DNA of 64,000 bases. Source: UBA8752 sp002336475 (lineage in GTDB: Bacteria; Bacteroidota; Bacteroidia; Flavobacteriales_D; Sanyastnellaceae). Of this stretch, positions 24,201 through 33,513 are shown piece after piece (the stretch's first letter is position 1; each line of letters opens with the position of its first letter). The position numbers and the translations under genes were made by a program. The DNA lies in contig OX044365.1 of NCBI GenBank assembly GCA_943846755.1, positions 2,542,001-2,606,000 on the forward strand, written 5' to 3'. Under the pieces are notes generated by a model. It saw only the letters and a program-made list of their open reading frames with translations, made no database searches and was not told the origin of the DNA.

Positions 24201-26135
24201 ATTGCCGGCAAAGTCGAGGGCCTGGGCGCCTGTGGTATTGAACCAGTTGGCTTCCATCTGTACGTCGCGACCTCGGGCTTCCTCTACGGGCACCCCACTG
24301 AGCTCATCGAGCGGGAGCCACACCTGCAATCCAAGCTCCTTGCCTGTCAACTGTAGGTTGGGCGTCATGGAGAGCTGGGTCTCCCGCTGCGAACTCCACA
24401 TGCGGATGTCCTGAATTGGGAGGGGGAGGGGGGTCCCGGTGGCTTCACCGTTGCTCCATCCATTGCCCCAGGTGACCCGCTTGGAGGACAAGCCGGCAAA
24501 AGAAAGCGATCCCAGGGCAGGCAGCCCTGTTCCGTTGAGGTCAAGGGAGACGTCCACTGCACCGGCGTCAGCTGCGGGTTCGAAGGTCAGTTCGAAGGTG
24601 TTCCAGAAGGGGTTCCAATTGGTGCCTGCCTGCAGTGGAATGACCAGCGTGTCGGCATCGACGACGGCACCGTTGGCGCGGTGCACGACCGCGAGGTGAC
24701 CGGCATCGACCAGCTCGGCACTGAGGCTCGCCAAGGCTTGGTCGCCCTGCGTAAAGACGACACCGGAGGGCAAGCCCGTCGGCACACTTTCGCCACCTGC
24801 CCAGAGTTCCCAGGACATGGACCATCCTGCCGCATCGAGTGCAGGCCCTTGGGGTATGCCCAGGTACTCTCCGGCTGTGAACTGAAGGCCACCTGAATTC
24901 TCGATGTAGTTGGCGTTCATCGTGGTCATCATCCTCACCGAATCGGGATTCAGCGAAGCGGCGAGAGAGAAGGTCTCCATGGCCTCTGACCAACGCAACG
25001 TCAGCTCATCGCCCGGACGGTAGAAGCCATCGGCAGGCAGCGGGTTGCCGTAGAGCTCAGGCCGCACGAAATCAACGGTGCCTGCGATGACATCCGAGAT
25101 TTCGTCTACGGCAAACTCGCTGGCGCATTGGGTGATGGCCCGCAGCTCAATCCCGCCTTCGTAGCCTTGGCATTGGCCCGCGAACCCGTTGCAGATGTCC
25201 GGTGCGTCGAGCGGATTCCAGGTGAAGTTGAAATCCTGTACCCGGCCATCTTCATCGGCCACTGCAGTATTGGCGGCGTTGGTCCCCGTGATGGTGGTCC
25301 ATTGCGTGGTGCCGGTGGGGCGGTACTGCACGATGACCGGATCTCCGTCGTCCGGGTGCTGCCAGTTGGTGTAGTCGTTGCGGGCGATGTCCACGGCCAA
25401 GGGCACTTCTCCTTCGGTGGAGAAGTAGGCGCCCGAAGCCACCAAATCGAGGTTGGCCGACCAATTCTCCAGCGGAGCGGTCAGCGCCACATCCGAGCAC
25501 GCCGGTTCGAAATTGACATACACCCTCGCCTCGTCCTGGATGTTCCAGTCGCACACCGACAACATGATCACGTCGACCGACCCACTCATGAACTCCGGAC
25601 TCTCCACCCCGCTGTGGTGAATCGTCACCGGCGCATAGCTCGGGCCAGCTTCCCAGGAGGGACTCAGCTGGTACTCCACCGTCGTGGAGGTCTGGCCTCC
25701 GATGAAGACCTGGGCTCCGAGGGTGTTGTAGAAGATGTCGTTGTAGAAGACGTAATTGGTGACCCCACCAAAGGGATAGGGCGCATCGTGCCGGATTTCC
25801 GCCGTCAACCCAATCGGTTCATCCATAAAGGACGTGATGGGCGGATTGATGGTGTCCATTCCTGTATACACCGTGCCATCGGGCGCCGTGTAGGTCAATT
25901 TGATGTTGGGCACTTCCAGTTTCACCGGCTGAGGCTGCACCACCAGCGCCTTTACCTTTTCCTCACTCGTAGGCTCGAGAATGGTGCTGCACAAAGCCTC
26001 ACTCAAATGGATATCGGGATACTCGACGTTCGGAGCATCCTCAGGCCCCCACTCGGCCGCCCCCCCTTCAGAAAATTGGAAAGCATCATTCGAAGCGATC
26101 TCATCTCTCCAATCGTCCATGAGGATTTGGTCCAA
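21276..26135 (-). CDS. Giant surface protein 1, C-terminal part with T9SS sorting domain
   Basis: An unbroken 1619-codon stretch; its apparent TTG start at 26135 is only where the frame reopens, and the true protein continues upstream. It contains a 'FMDEPIGLTAEIRHDAPYPFGG' segment, a 'VRPELYGNPLPADGFYRPGDELTLRWSEAMETF' segment and two LamG/concanavalin-like domains (~450-620 and ~680-830; 'TTLEFWMKPGG...RWHHIALVRHHNGAVNLYLNGDG'). Next is a 'GLPSWIEVSPLSGTLPADSDMEVTF' immunoglobulin-like repeat and a 'LLPGWNWVSFNV' segment. The C-terminal sorting domain is 'LIAYPNPFRDELTIHWHG' to 'SGVYFVRAMTAQGQRTVRVIK', which directs export by the T9SS and covalent surface attachment. It is colinear with 53651-57817. 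A role in adhesion or gliding is inferred. Confidence 0.85.
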   Translation of the reverse strand: MDQILMDDWRDEIASNDAFQFSEGGAAEWGPEDAPNVEYPDIHLSEALCSTILEPTSEEKVKALVVQPQPVKLEVPNIKLTYTAPDGTVYTGMDTINPPITSFMDEPIGLTAEIRHDAPYPFGGVTNYVFYNDIFYNTLGAQVFIGGQTSTTVEYQLSPSWEAGPSYAPVTIHHSGVESPEFMSGSVDVIMLSVCDWNIQDEARVYVNFEPACSDVALTAPLENWSANLDLVASGAYFSTEGEVPLAVDIARNDYTNWQHPDDGDPVIVQYRPTGTTQWTTITGTNAANTAVADEDGRVQDFNFTWNPLDAPDICNGFAGQCQGYEGGIELRAITQCASEFAVDEISDVIAGTVDFVRPELYGNPLPADGFYRPGDELTLRWSEAMETFSLAASLNPDSVRMMTTMNANYIENSGGLQFTAGEYLGIPQGPALDAAGWSMSWELWAGGESVPTGLPSGVVFTQGDQALASLSAELVDAGHLAVVHRANGAVVDADTLVIPLQAGTNWNPFWNTFELTFEPAADAGAVDVSLDLNGTGLPALGSLSFAGLSSKRVTWGNGWSNGEATGTPLPLPIQDIRMWSSQRETQLSMTPNLQLTGKELGLQVWLPLDELSGVPVEEARGRDVQMEANWFNTTGAQALDFAGNTGDMVPSLTGINFTPVGSRSTTLEFWMKPGGPNEAILGVNGSADPSFDTAWNAWSFETDAAGHLIVANGNDTLRTPSALTDRWHHIALVRHHNGAVNLYLNGDGVDSDAAYSHGSMIPLSLFVGARKFDAGPTSYDMPFTGKFDELRVWSTAVPVQTLQERERDGVYGYDNLVVHAPFEARSAGDDAVEADQAYTYTAWDGYFYYNDPSSLAMPQSFFAKDWLNAMGSTGVSSIVQSADAPLMQAEPQSTLGASGDVASVSWNSLHDECILELNEDALYKYEDQLVTFTLPKSGLRDAAGNTTASDLTFEMRIDRNPLKWGDAFLTWEGQPEDGLMITTTIANVGNESRYFEIAGLPSWIEVSPLSGTLPADSDMEVTFTAEGPLDVGTFLVDALLKGGIPCGTNATGGFCYGERTTMEIEVYLEAPEFTVEAMNFTNVMPVVARAYKNSIASDNPRDIVLAYIGDELRGFSPLDLSVADQQLAFVSVFYNDDEAAEAIEFRIWDARTGAIRAEVDAHWPHLSSDPLTVHPDEDGYSSLFQPLLLNASEKVETVTQLLPGWNWVSFNVSEDDGSMMEVEKAFASLPEADLLNVKGHGVGSFRTAGVWTPTGLPAAASSGVDLGMRYQVEMKSGADTTWTLRNIGPAAHPLDHPQDLVVGWNELGYLPQVSLSVEDAMQGLADADTVLQFDDLVKSRYEGFALYAGDGEWIGSLGTMRPGNGYRMRLGDPTSAEAASAAPAGTLEWPVVGAFYDAGWRADNPFDGTAAPDAAWPEQDVRGLEGTMNMVVRLELPPTQPQGLGDALGAFVEDEQGFVRCVGQAIPLDSDAGLLYFLTVYGEVGTSDLLHFRWKSGLTDLEYVADEGTTFEATRLRGDLQAPFLLRFSEAGLSTPDLDGDLIAYPNPFRDELTIHWHGTLPVQSLRIEDANGRLVEVLDCDQMLNGPCRWVAGGIESGVYFVRAMTAQGQRTVRVIK

Positions 26136-26147
26136 GTATTGCTCCCA

Positions 26148-28976
26148 TTACCAATACTGCAACAGCAACTCCAGCGCCAATTGCTCCAGCGAAATTCCCA
26201 TTCGCAGCACCTGACGCATGCCCACGCTATCAATGGAGGTGATAGCATGGCGGTCACTACCACCAAGCGTTGTGGGTGTATTCAGTGTGGTTGCGAGATC
26301 ATTGCCATTTGGGTCTGTAGCGCTTGTGCTATCAAGAATTGGCCAAGCTTGATTGCTTATCGGACTCAATGTGAATTCGGCAGGGTCCACTGATCTTGAC
26401 CATGAATAGTCCTTCAGCGTACTACAGGAAGAGGCACTTCCTGCGGCAACATTGTACTTCGTTGGTATCAGAGCTGGGTACCACTCGTGGAACGAGCTGG
26501 GCTCTTCATGAACAAAAGGACATGAGGCAGCGCTGCCGAGATTCAAGAAAATGGGTCCATTGAGTCCCCGTCCGGGAATCACTGCTACGAGATAAAAGTC
26601 TTGTTCGTCATCATCACTCAGAGTGTAGCTATAGCTCAAGGATGATTCTTTCGTTTCGCTATTGGTTCGCGTTTCGGTGACCGTATTCAAATCTTGAATG
26701 TCAGAAATGAAGCCGGCACCATTGATTTTAATGCCAGCAGTGTACTTGTCGTCCCAAGTGCCCGTCAATTCTCGTGTTTTGGTGGAAGCTTCAACATTGC
26801 TTCTGGTCAGTGTTTGCGTGAATTCGGCACCACCACCGCTGAAAGTGATGAAATAGGGCTCGAATTGAGCGTCGTTCCAGAGGCTCTCGTCTGCAATGAG
26901 GTTTGAATCAAGGGGAGTGACCATCTTCGTTTGCTACCGCAGAGAAATCGTTTAAAGAGAAGGAGTTGTGATCAGCAGCGCTGCTTTCAAGATTGATTGC
27001 CCAATCAGATAGATTGTCAGCATCAGAAAATTGTTCGATGTCCTCAAATAGCTTGATCCGAGCATTGATTTTTTCGAGTTCATTCTCGGCCAGCATCATC
27101 TTCCATTGCCGGATTTGGTTATTGTAGTACCGGACAGAATCTAATTGGATATCCTCGCCAAGGAATCGGTAACCCGGTCCGATGCGGTCGTCACCAGTTG
27201 CAGGGTCACTTTGAATACGGCTCCAAAGGGACTGATCTACACCGAGTTGGTCTGCTGTTTCGGCGGCTATTCCCAAGTAGGGTAGTATCATAAACATCAA
27301 ATCCCCATGCCTGAACCTCTTGGTTTGGAAGGTCATAGCCTTTTGTCAGTGTGCTTGCCTGATTGGGAATGTTGTTTCCCACTGTATTGAGCCAGTCTTG
27401 ATAAAATAGTTCCCACCTGTGGTCATCATTATTGGCGAGTACCATATCTGTCCATATTGTAGCAGGATCTTCGGCTGCATCATCAGGTTGGGGCCAAACC
27501 GTCCGTGAAGGGTATTGCCATGGCAAACTCGAATAGGCCACCTCACTGGATGTGCCGTCTGGCCATTCATACAGTTCGGGATGAGCATGGAAGTAACTGT
27601 TTCGGGCGAGTTCAAGCTAGCGGAATGTCCACCTGTTCTATGGTGTACTGCGTCTTCATGAAATGGCTGGCTGGAAGTTGACCGGTAACCACCCGCTCCA
27701 TCCAACCCAAACAATAATTCCTTGATTTGGATTTGATTATTGTCGAGAGCCAGCTCTCCGGAGGATGTAGCTTGACCAACGGAATGAAATCAACTACGCC
27801 ATCATTGTTGGCGTCTTCGAAGTACATGTAGGAACTGGTGGATGTTTCAAGCCCTAATCCCTCTGCCATGGATTTAGTCGTGGCCGCCATGACTGCTTCC
27901 GGTGCGGGAGTCAGTTTGAAGGCGTTCATGACCCCCATGGATGTATTGGTAACTGTTCCAAAGAAGACATCCTGATTGATGCCGTAATCCATAATCTGAT
28001 CAATGCCAGAAGTTGAGACAGATTGGTCGAATTCAAATGTCTCTGTTACTGGGTCTCGCTTGCTGTATTATTTGAATACTCTTGCTTGTGTACGATTCCG
28101 ACATTTCCTTCTACGCTCAATTCGAATCCAGTTGCTGATTTCTGCACCAATACCAATACTCGTGTGCCTCAAAGGACGCTGTTGGGATCAATTGGTAATC
28201 TTGATTTCGTGACCTGGTATCAGTAGTTGAGAAGGAGGCTTCTTTTCAAAGCTGACGCTGGAACCCTGCACAATGCTGCAAGAACTGGCATCTCCTGGTG
28301 GGTCGCGCAGGACAAATTCAAGTACAGGTTCGGCAGAGACGGGGACATCGGCGGTTGCCATGTATTCCCCAAGATGATGGCGTTGAATGTGCCACGTTGA
28401 TAAACTAGAGGTCTGATGCCACTGCTTTCAGCGATTTGCGATCGCAATAGAAAGGGAACGCTGTCCAGGGGCATAGATTCTGGAATCAGTGTTTCGAATG
28501 GACTCCACTGCGCAACACTTTCACTTCCTCGCATAGAGCTGTAACGAAATGAGTCCACGCGGTACGATGTCATTTGGATTGAACGAAGGTGGCATGGCCC
28601 TGAATCCGTATGTCAGACCATCTTCAGTATCGACAATGATATTTTCGATTTGCTGGGTGATGTTATCGATGGGGAATGGTGTCCTCGGTTCCGAAGACTC
28701 CGGAGCCGAGGGTGTTGAGCACGGAGATATAGTAGTCCTCTCCAAACACCACTTCGGTGTCCACCAATTCATGATTGATGCTTAAAGTGTCAATCTTGGT
28801 TTTGAAGCGCCTTTCTGGCTGAATGTGCATGCAATAGGCAGTCCGATGCTGTACAATTGGCAATCCGAAGGGGAATGGGACTGATTCTGAATAGGATCCT
28901 CCCCTTCCATAGTGCGGAGACGCCAAATCTCCAGGAATCCAGCAAGAGGTGAACTGAACGTGCATCGCCATCTTGA
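26148..28976 (-). pseudogene. Giant surface protein 1, heavily frame-shifted middle segment
   Basis: At least eight short open pieces in changing frames line up in order with giant protein 2. Landmarks: 'FEPYFITFSGGGAEFTQTLTRSN', 'GDDRIGPGYRFLGEDIQLDSVRYYNNQIRQW', 'IWTDMVLANNDDHRWELFYQDWLNTVGNNIPNQASTLTKGY', 'QLPASHFMKTQYTIE' and 'INQDVFFGTVTNTSM'. Breaks resolved by eye: extra base near 26921, 27272, 27618 and 27692; one missing base near 27767; two shifts between about 26150 and 26260. The TAA at 26148 is not a real nonsense codon, because another frame there encodes a good Gly/Ala-rich stretch matching the paralogue. No function can be assigned beyond being part of the surface protein. Confidence 0.65.
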
Positions 28977-29585
28977 TCACAAGATTGGTTTCGCCCAAAA
29001 AGTTCTGCCAAGCCCGGTGTTTAGATCCGGGTGGCGATCTGTGGTGCATGTCGCGTCATCTCCTACCTGGCGTTGTTCAACGCTGATTTGAGGAGTTGGG
29101 CGGTGGACCAAGTCGACGCGGTGGTAGGCGTTCGAAGGCATGGCTTCTCCATCTATGCTTTTGTCGGGATAGTGCTCTTCTTGGTTCCATGCGGTCTTTT
29201 CAATGGTCTTCCATTGGGCGTAGGCGGGGTCGTTGATGTTGTAGTTGCCTTCGCCGTCGTCCTTGGTGGCGTCGCGGAAAGCATGCACCCAGCTGTCGAC
29301 GGGTTCACCTTCCCAGCCCATGACATCAAGGTCGCTGTAGTCGTTTTTGGAGAAGATGGCGGGGAAGCCCGCGGCATCATGGGGTGTCGCCATCCGGTAG
29401 TGGCCCGGTGTGACCAGGACGTCGTATTGTCCCTTGATGTCCGTGGTCACCTGGACGGCAGGGCAGGTGTGGGCGAGGGAGAAGCTTTCGCTGTTTTCGA
29501 CCGGGTTTTCCTTGACCAATCTGGAATGAAGCGATGCCAAGGTTGTTTTGGGAGGCGTCCCACTCCTTGGCCGCTTGAACTTCAC
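28977..29585 (-). CDS. Giant surface protein 1, fragment (carboxypeptidase-regulatory-like)
   Basis: A fragment of the giant protein, not an independent gene. 'LAHTCPAVQVTTDIKGQYDVLVTPGHYRMATPHDAAGFPAIFSKNDYSDLDVMGWEGEPV' aligns with 'FGCPALKVTTDTLTGQYEFFGLPKDYRIAIPTD' of giant protein 2. This is the look of a CarbopepD-regulatory beta-sandwich. The first ~20 and last ~40 codons appear to be out-of-frame read-through. Confidence 0.55.
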   Translation of the reverse strand: MKFKRPRSGTPPKTTLASLHSRLVKENPVENSESFSLAHTCPAVQVTTDIKGQYDVLVTPGHYRMATPHDAAGFPAIFSKNDYSDLDVMGWEGEPVDSWVHAFRDATKDDGEGNYNINDPAYAQWKTIEKTAWNQEEHYPDKSIDGEAMPSNAYHRVDLVHRPTPQISVEQRQVGDDATCTTDRHPDLNTGLGRTFWAKPIL

Positions 29586-31014
29586 CTCCGATCACGCGGC
29601 CCACAATCCTGCGGGTGGTGACGTCGATGAATTGGAATTGGGGGTCCACACTCCCATCGAAATTGCGGGGGGAGGGTCCGGTGACGTAGACCACCTTTCC
29701 GCTGGTGGGGGTGGAATTGAAGGTGTGGTCATCATCCGTTCCTTCCTCATCAAGGTGGGTGAAGATGGGCTCGATGGTGTGCTCGCCCCGGCTCACCGAG
29801 ATGGTCAGGCGGCCCAGTTCGTCCGTTTCGAAAGGTTCCTGCTGATCGTCGCGCAGGAGTACGCCGTCGACTTTGAATCGGACGCCTTTGACCGGGCAAT
29901 TGGAGGCCATGGGGTCGCCGGTGCCGGAGTAGTCCGGGTGTCCGGTCTGGATGTCCTGGTAGTGGACATTCAGGTCCACCTCGAAGGCCGAAACGTCCGT
30001 GAAGTCGATGTCTGTGGAATTGAGAACCAAATCTCCCACCAGTGCCAACGATTGTGGAGGCATGAAGTCGTGGGCGAAGCCGCCGGAGGACTTGGCGGGG
30101 ATGACGTCGAAAATGGAGCTGGCGCCGACGTACTTGACGTTGCCGATGCTGTACTTGCCGTCGGTCTGGGCGGTGTTGTCGAAGTTGTTGAGGGAAAGCG
30201 GGGTGGCGTCGCGGTAGTGGTCGTGTCCATCCCATGCCGCATTCATGGTGGTCACACCCGCCTCATCGATGTGCTGGTGCAGGATGTGGGCGTGGTTCTT
30301 GGTCCAGCTGTCCTGGTCCAGTCCATATTTGGAGCGGTCGTAGAGTGCATTGCCGACGTTCTCGTCCAGGTCGAGCATCCAGAACAGGCCTTCCGTCAGG
30401 GGGTCGGGGTACTGGTGCATCCAGAAGTCCGCAGCTTCGCGCGTCGTGTAGGGGTCGAGGCGGTCTTCGCCGTAGGCGAGGGGAGAGGCCCCCTTGAAGC
30501 CGCGGATCTCGTCGAGGTGCCAGTGGCCCGTGGACAATTGTTCCACGACAAACTGCGCACCCGTGCAGGAGATGTCACAGGGTGTGTACAGCGAGGCGAA
30601 TGGGTTGAAGTTGCAGGCGGTCTCGAGGCGGCTGCACCCCGGGATGCACGTTCCCCATGGGGCACTGCGCACGGAGAATTGTCCGCTTGAACCCGAGCCA
30701 ATGGCGGTCAACCCCATAATGACCCCGGCGCTGTCGGCCGCGGTGTTCAGGTGCCGTAGGCAAAGAGCGGTTCGGACAGACCGGTCGTGCCGTTGAGGCC
30801 ACCGAGGCCCTTGAGGTGCTTGCCGGCCATGTGGTCCACGAATTGGCCCGTGTTGTTGGGCACGAGGACAGCGGCGAGGGCGTCGAGGGGCAGGTTGGCC
30901 GTCCCCTGCCAGGCACCCTGCTGGTTGAGGAGGGCGCCGTCGGCATAGAGGCCGTCGGTGGAGATGCCTTCGAACAGTGCGGTTTGCTGTGCGGGCAACA
31001 GGGATGAGGTCCAC
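29377..31014 (-). CDS. Giant surface protein 1, fragment with 'PGCSRLxxACNFNP' motif
   Basis: A 545-codon piece of the giant gene. After ~90 out-of-frame codons it becomes clearly homologous to giant protein 2. Landmarks are 'APWGTCIPGCSRLETACNFNPFASLYTPCDISCTG', 'AADFWMHQYPDPLTEGLFWMLDLDENVGNALYDRSKYG', 'NVKYVGASSIFDVIPAKSSGGFAHDFMPPQ' and 'CPVKGVRFKVDGVLLRDDQQEPFETDELGRLTISVSRGEHTIEP'. The last two suggest a beta-sandwich with a carboxypeptidase-regulatory-like repeat. The final ~40 codons (Arg/Pro-rich) are out of frame. No catalytic motif is visible. Confidence 0.6.
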   Translation of the reverse strand: MDLIPVARTANRTVRRHLHRRPLCRRRPPQPAGCLAGDGQPAPRRPRRCPRAQQHGPIRGPHGRQAPQGPRWPQRHDRSVRTALCLRHLNTAADSAGVIMGLTAIGSGSSGQFSVRSAPWGTCIPGCSRLETACNFNPFASLYTPCDISCTGAQFVVEQLSTGHWHLDEIRGFKGASPLAYGEDRLDPYTTREAADFWMHQYPDPLTEGLFWMLDLDENVGNALYDRSKYGLDQDSWTKNHAHILHQHIDEAGVTTMNAAWDGHDHYRDATPLSLNNFDNTAQTDGKYSIGNVKYVGASSIFDVIPAKSSGGFAHDFMPPQSLALVGDLVLNSTDIDFTDVSAFEVDLNVHYQDIQTGHPDYSGTGDPMASNCPVKGVRFKVDGVLLRDDQQEPFETDELGRLTISVSRGEHTIEPIFTHLDEEGTDDDHTFNSTPTSGKVVYVTGPSPRNFDGSVDPQFQFIDVTTRRIVGRVIGGEVQAAKEWDASQNNLGIASFQIGQGKPGRKQRKLLPRPHLPCRPGDHGHQGTIRRPGHTGPLPDGDTP

Positions 31015-32279
31015 AGTGAAGCACCGTGTACCGTGACCTGCGCGGTGGAAGCGGCGCTACCGAAACGGATGGAGGCCGGATCGATGTGGTCGATGGGCGC
31101 CGAGTATTGGCCTTCCGCGGTGAAGTCGAAGGTGCGGGTGTTGTTCCACGGTTCGGCATCGCCGTTGTTGAGGTCCGTCGAGCGCAAGGTCAGAATGCCG
31201 CCTGTGGTGGCCGTCATCTCGAGTACGGCGTGGTACCATTGGCCGGGCTGCAGTCCGAACATGTTGTAGACGGTGCTGGGCAGGCTGTCGTGCCGCGCCA
31301 GTGTGCCGGGGGTCGAGCCGGTTCCGGTCATCGCGAGCCGCGTGCCGGTGTAGCCAAGTCGCAGGGGGCCTGCATCGGGATAGGCTTCCGGAATGGCGGA
31401 GAGGACGAGCGTCTTGGTGGGGTCGTTGCGGTCCTCGATGGTCAGGAGGTCGGAGGTTCCTGCCGCGGCCTTGAACCAGAAGGCCAGGCTGAATCCGGAG
31501 GTGGCGAGGTGATCCGCTCCGCCCGTTCCCAAGGCCAGTTCATAGGTGCTGCCCGGTGCGATGCCGATGGAGTAGCACTCCGCACAATCGGTCAGGACGG
31601 TGACGGCATCGTCGGTGGTATTCACCGCACATCCGGGCGACAGCACGCTGAAGTCGTATTCACCATTGACCACCTCGCTCGGGAGGTATTGGATGCAGTT
31701 GACGTATTCCTGGCCGCGGTCGTTGCGCACGGAGAAGTTGCCGCTGAAATCACTGGCATCCGTCTCGGATCCGGTGGACTTGTCGAGCACGCGCATCCGG
31801 TAATCGCCGGGGACGAGCTGCGTCGTCAGGACCGGCATGGAATAGGCGTAGGTCGAGGCTCCCGTGGAGTCCAGTCCTGCGGTGTGCAGGGCGGTCAATT
31901 CGCTGTCGAATCGGGCCACCTCCACTTCGCTTCCGCCGTCCATCCGATAGATCACGGGGAATTCATCGGGGGTTGGGGAAGCATCGGAGAACCAGCGCAC
32001 GGAGATGAGGTCGCCCGTGGCGACCGCACCGTAATCGCAGGCCCCTTCGACGCTGAGCGGAAGGTCGTATCCTGCGGGTGTCGCAGCGATCAGAGGGTCG
32101 GCACATCCGGCGTCCTCTGCGGCATAGGATTCCAGGCAGAATTGCGCGCTGCCATTGATGAGCAGGGGATTGAAGTTGGCGCTGAAGGGGTCGGTACAGG
32201 CGGTATCCGGCGCCACGGCACCATTCCAGGTGAAGCTGTCCCACCCGGTTCTCAATTCCTCGTATTTCTCCGGGGTCAT
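30747..32279 (-). CDS. Giant surface protein 1, fragment with LamG-like domain
   Basis: A 510-codon fragment. It holds 'ACDYGAVATGDLISVRWFSDASPTPDEFPVIYRMDGG' (beta domain) and then a LamG/concanavalin-like domain: 'HLATSGFSLAFWFKAAAGTSDLLTIEDR ... GLQPGQWYHAVLEMTATTGGILTLRSTDLNNGDAEPWNNTRTFDF'. The last part matches 'RSTDQNLSDNEPWNNPRHFEF' at the window-edge end of giant protein 2, so the genes are colinear at least from here to the C-terminus. Confidence 0.6.
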   Translation of the reverse strand: MTPEKYEELRTGWDSFTWNGAVAPDTACTDPFSANFNPLLINGSAQFCLESYAAEDAGCADPLIAATPAGYDLPLSVEGACDYGAVATGDLISVRWFSDASPTPDEFPVIYRMDGGSEVEVARFDSELTALHTAGLDSTGASTYAYSMPVLTTQLVPGDYRMRVLDKSTGSETDASDFSGNFSVRNDRGQEYVNCIQYLPSEVVNGEYDFSVLSPGCAVNTTDDAVTVLTDCAECYSIGIAPGSTYELALGTGGADHLATSGFSLAFWFKAAAGTSDLLTIEDRNDPTKTLVLSAIPEAYPDAGPLRLGYTGTRLAMTGTGSTPGTLARHDSLPSTVYNMFGLQPGQWYHAVLEMTATTGGILTLRSTDLNNGDAEPWNNTRTFDFTAEGQYSAPIDHIDPASIRFGSAASTAQVTVHGASLWTSSLLPAQQTALFEGISTDGLYADGALLNQQGAWQGTANLPLDALAAVLVPNNTGQFVDHMAGKHLKGLGGLNGTTGLSEPLFAYGT

Positions 32280-33513
32280 CTGCAGGAATTCCAGCGTCTG
32301 CTCCGTCCGCGTCCACCTTCTCGACCTGGTCGGGGTGGGCGGACAGCGTCACGCTGTATCCGATGCCATTGGTGGTGCCCTCCTCGAGGGTCAGGAGCAC
32401 GTGGTGCCACTCGTCGAATTTGAATTCGATGTCCGTGAAATCCCGCCGGATGTTCTCCTGGCGCAGGTTGAGGCGGTAGTGGCCCGGGGCCGCATCGGCC
32501 GTGTCGCCCCAGAGGGCGAAAGCCTCGATCACATTGCCTTCGGCATTGGTCATGTTGGCGGCCATCAACGGGTCCGGATTCGGTCCTACGTCCGTGCTTT
32601 CCCATTTGATCCACTGGGAGAGCGTCATGACCTCTCCGTCCTGAGTGGTGTGGATGTCGGGCCAGGTCAGGCTGGAGTTCTCGGTTAGATCACCCAGGTC
32701 GAATGCGATGTAATGGTCGTCTCCGAGTTGGATGGATTTCCGGGCGTCGTTCTGCCCTTGCGGCTGCAGTTCCACCCTCACGTCTCCTGAGGGGGTCACG
32801 CCGTCCTCGTAGAGGATGGTGCCCGACACCGAGCCGAAGGAGGAGCGGAATCCGATGTCGTTGGGGTAGGGTGGGAAGAACTCCACGCTCACCTCGTTGC
32901 CATTGCCATCCCCGCAGGTCATGAGGGCGCCCACTTTGTATTCATAAAGCAATCCCGCGGCGAGGTCCTCGTCCTCATAGGTCAGCAGGTCCTCCGTGGA
33001 GAAGATCTGGGTCCAGCCGACGCCGGTATCGACGTGGGTCGTGTAGAGCCTGCGGTAGATGCGGAACTGGTCCACGAGCTGCTCTTGGTCGGTGGCATTG
33101 CCCCATTGGAGCTTCACCTTGAAGGGGTAGTCGCCCTTGCTGACTTCGATTTCCTCCTGGAGCACACCGTCGACGGTCCAGGGGGTGTTGATGTCGCCCA
33201 TGATGTGCACGCCCACCGGAGGACCGGCGTAGTAGGTGCCGCACATGTCCTGCTCGACGCGGTACTGCACCTGCTTGCACTTCCATGGGTAATCCGGCAG
33301 CGCGTCCTTGTATGGTGAAGGGGTCGACCGTGCCGTCCACATCGGCGTCGAGGTTGCGCCAGAAAGAGTTGACTGGTCGCGGTCCGTGGTGGTCTGGTAT
33401 GTCCCGTCGGTCTGCTCCACGAGATAGGACCATCCGCCGTCGGGGGCATCCGCATCGGCGGCATCGCGACGTTGGATGCGCAGGTATCCGCCGGACGAGG
33501 GGAACTGGCTCAT
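31963..33513 (-). CDS. Giant surface protein 1, fragment with LamG-like domain
   Basis: A 516-codon fragment. Residues ~75-230 hold 'WKCKQVQYRVEQDMCGTYYAGPPVGVHIMGDINTPWTVDGVLQEEIEVSKGDYPFKVKLQWGN', which resembles a fibronectin-III-like strand set. Then 'GSVSGTILYEDGVTPSGDVRVELQPQG' (CarbopepD-regulatory-like) and a LamG-like domain with 'EFKFDEWHHVLLTLEEGTTNGIGYSVTLSAHPD'. The last ~90 codons, Arg-rich, are out-of-frame read-through after a shift near 32280. The corresponding part of giant protein 2 lies outside the window. Confidence 0.55.
   Translation of the reverse strand: MSQFPSSGGYLRIQRRDAADADAPDGGWSYLVEQTDGTYQTTTDRDQSTLSGATSTPMWTARSTPSPYKDALPDYPWKCKQVQYRVEQDMCGTYYAGPPVGVHIMGDINTPWTVDGVLQEEIEVSKGDYPFKVKLQWGNATDQEQLVDQFRIYRRLYTTHVDTGVGWTQIFSTEDLLTYEDEDLAAGLLYEYKVGALMTCGDGNGNEVSVEFFPPYPNDIGFRSSFGSVSGTILYEDGVTPSGDVRVELQPQGQNDARKSIQLGDDHYIAFDLGDLTENSSLTWPDIHTTQDGEVMTLSQWIKWESTDVGPNPDPLMAANMTNAEGNVIEAFALWGDTADAAPGHYRLNLRQENIRRDFTDIEFKFDEWHHVLLTLEEGTTNGIGYSVTLSAHPDQVEKVDADGADAGIPADDPGEIRGIENRVGQLHLEWCRGAGYRLYRPLQRQLQSPAHQWQRAILPGILCRRGRRMCRPSDRCDTRRIRPSAQRRRGLRLRCGRHGRPHLRALVLRCFPNPR

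Noticed and set aside
26148..26150. In-frame TAA between two fragments of giant gene 1, as evidence of a nonsense mutation
   Set aside because: Another frame across 26150-26260 encodes a Gly/Ala-rich stretch that fits the paralogue better, so two frame shifts flank the site and the TAA is out of frame.
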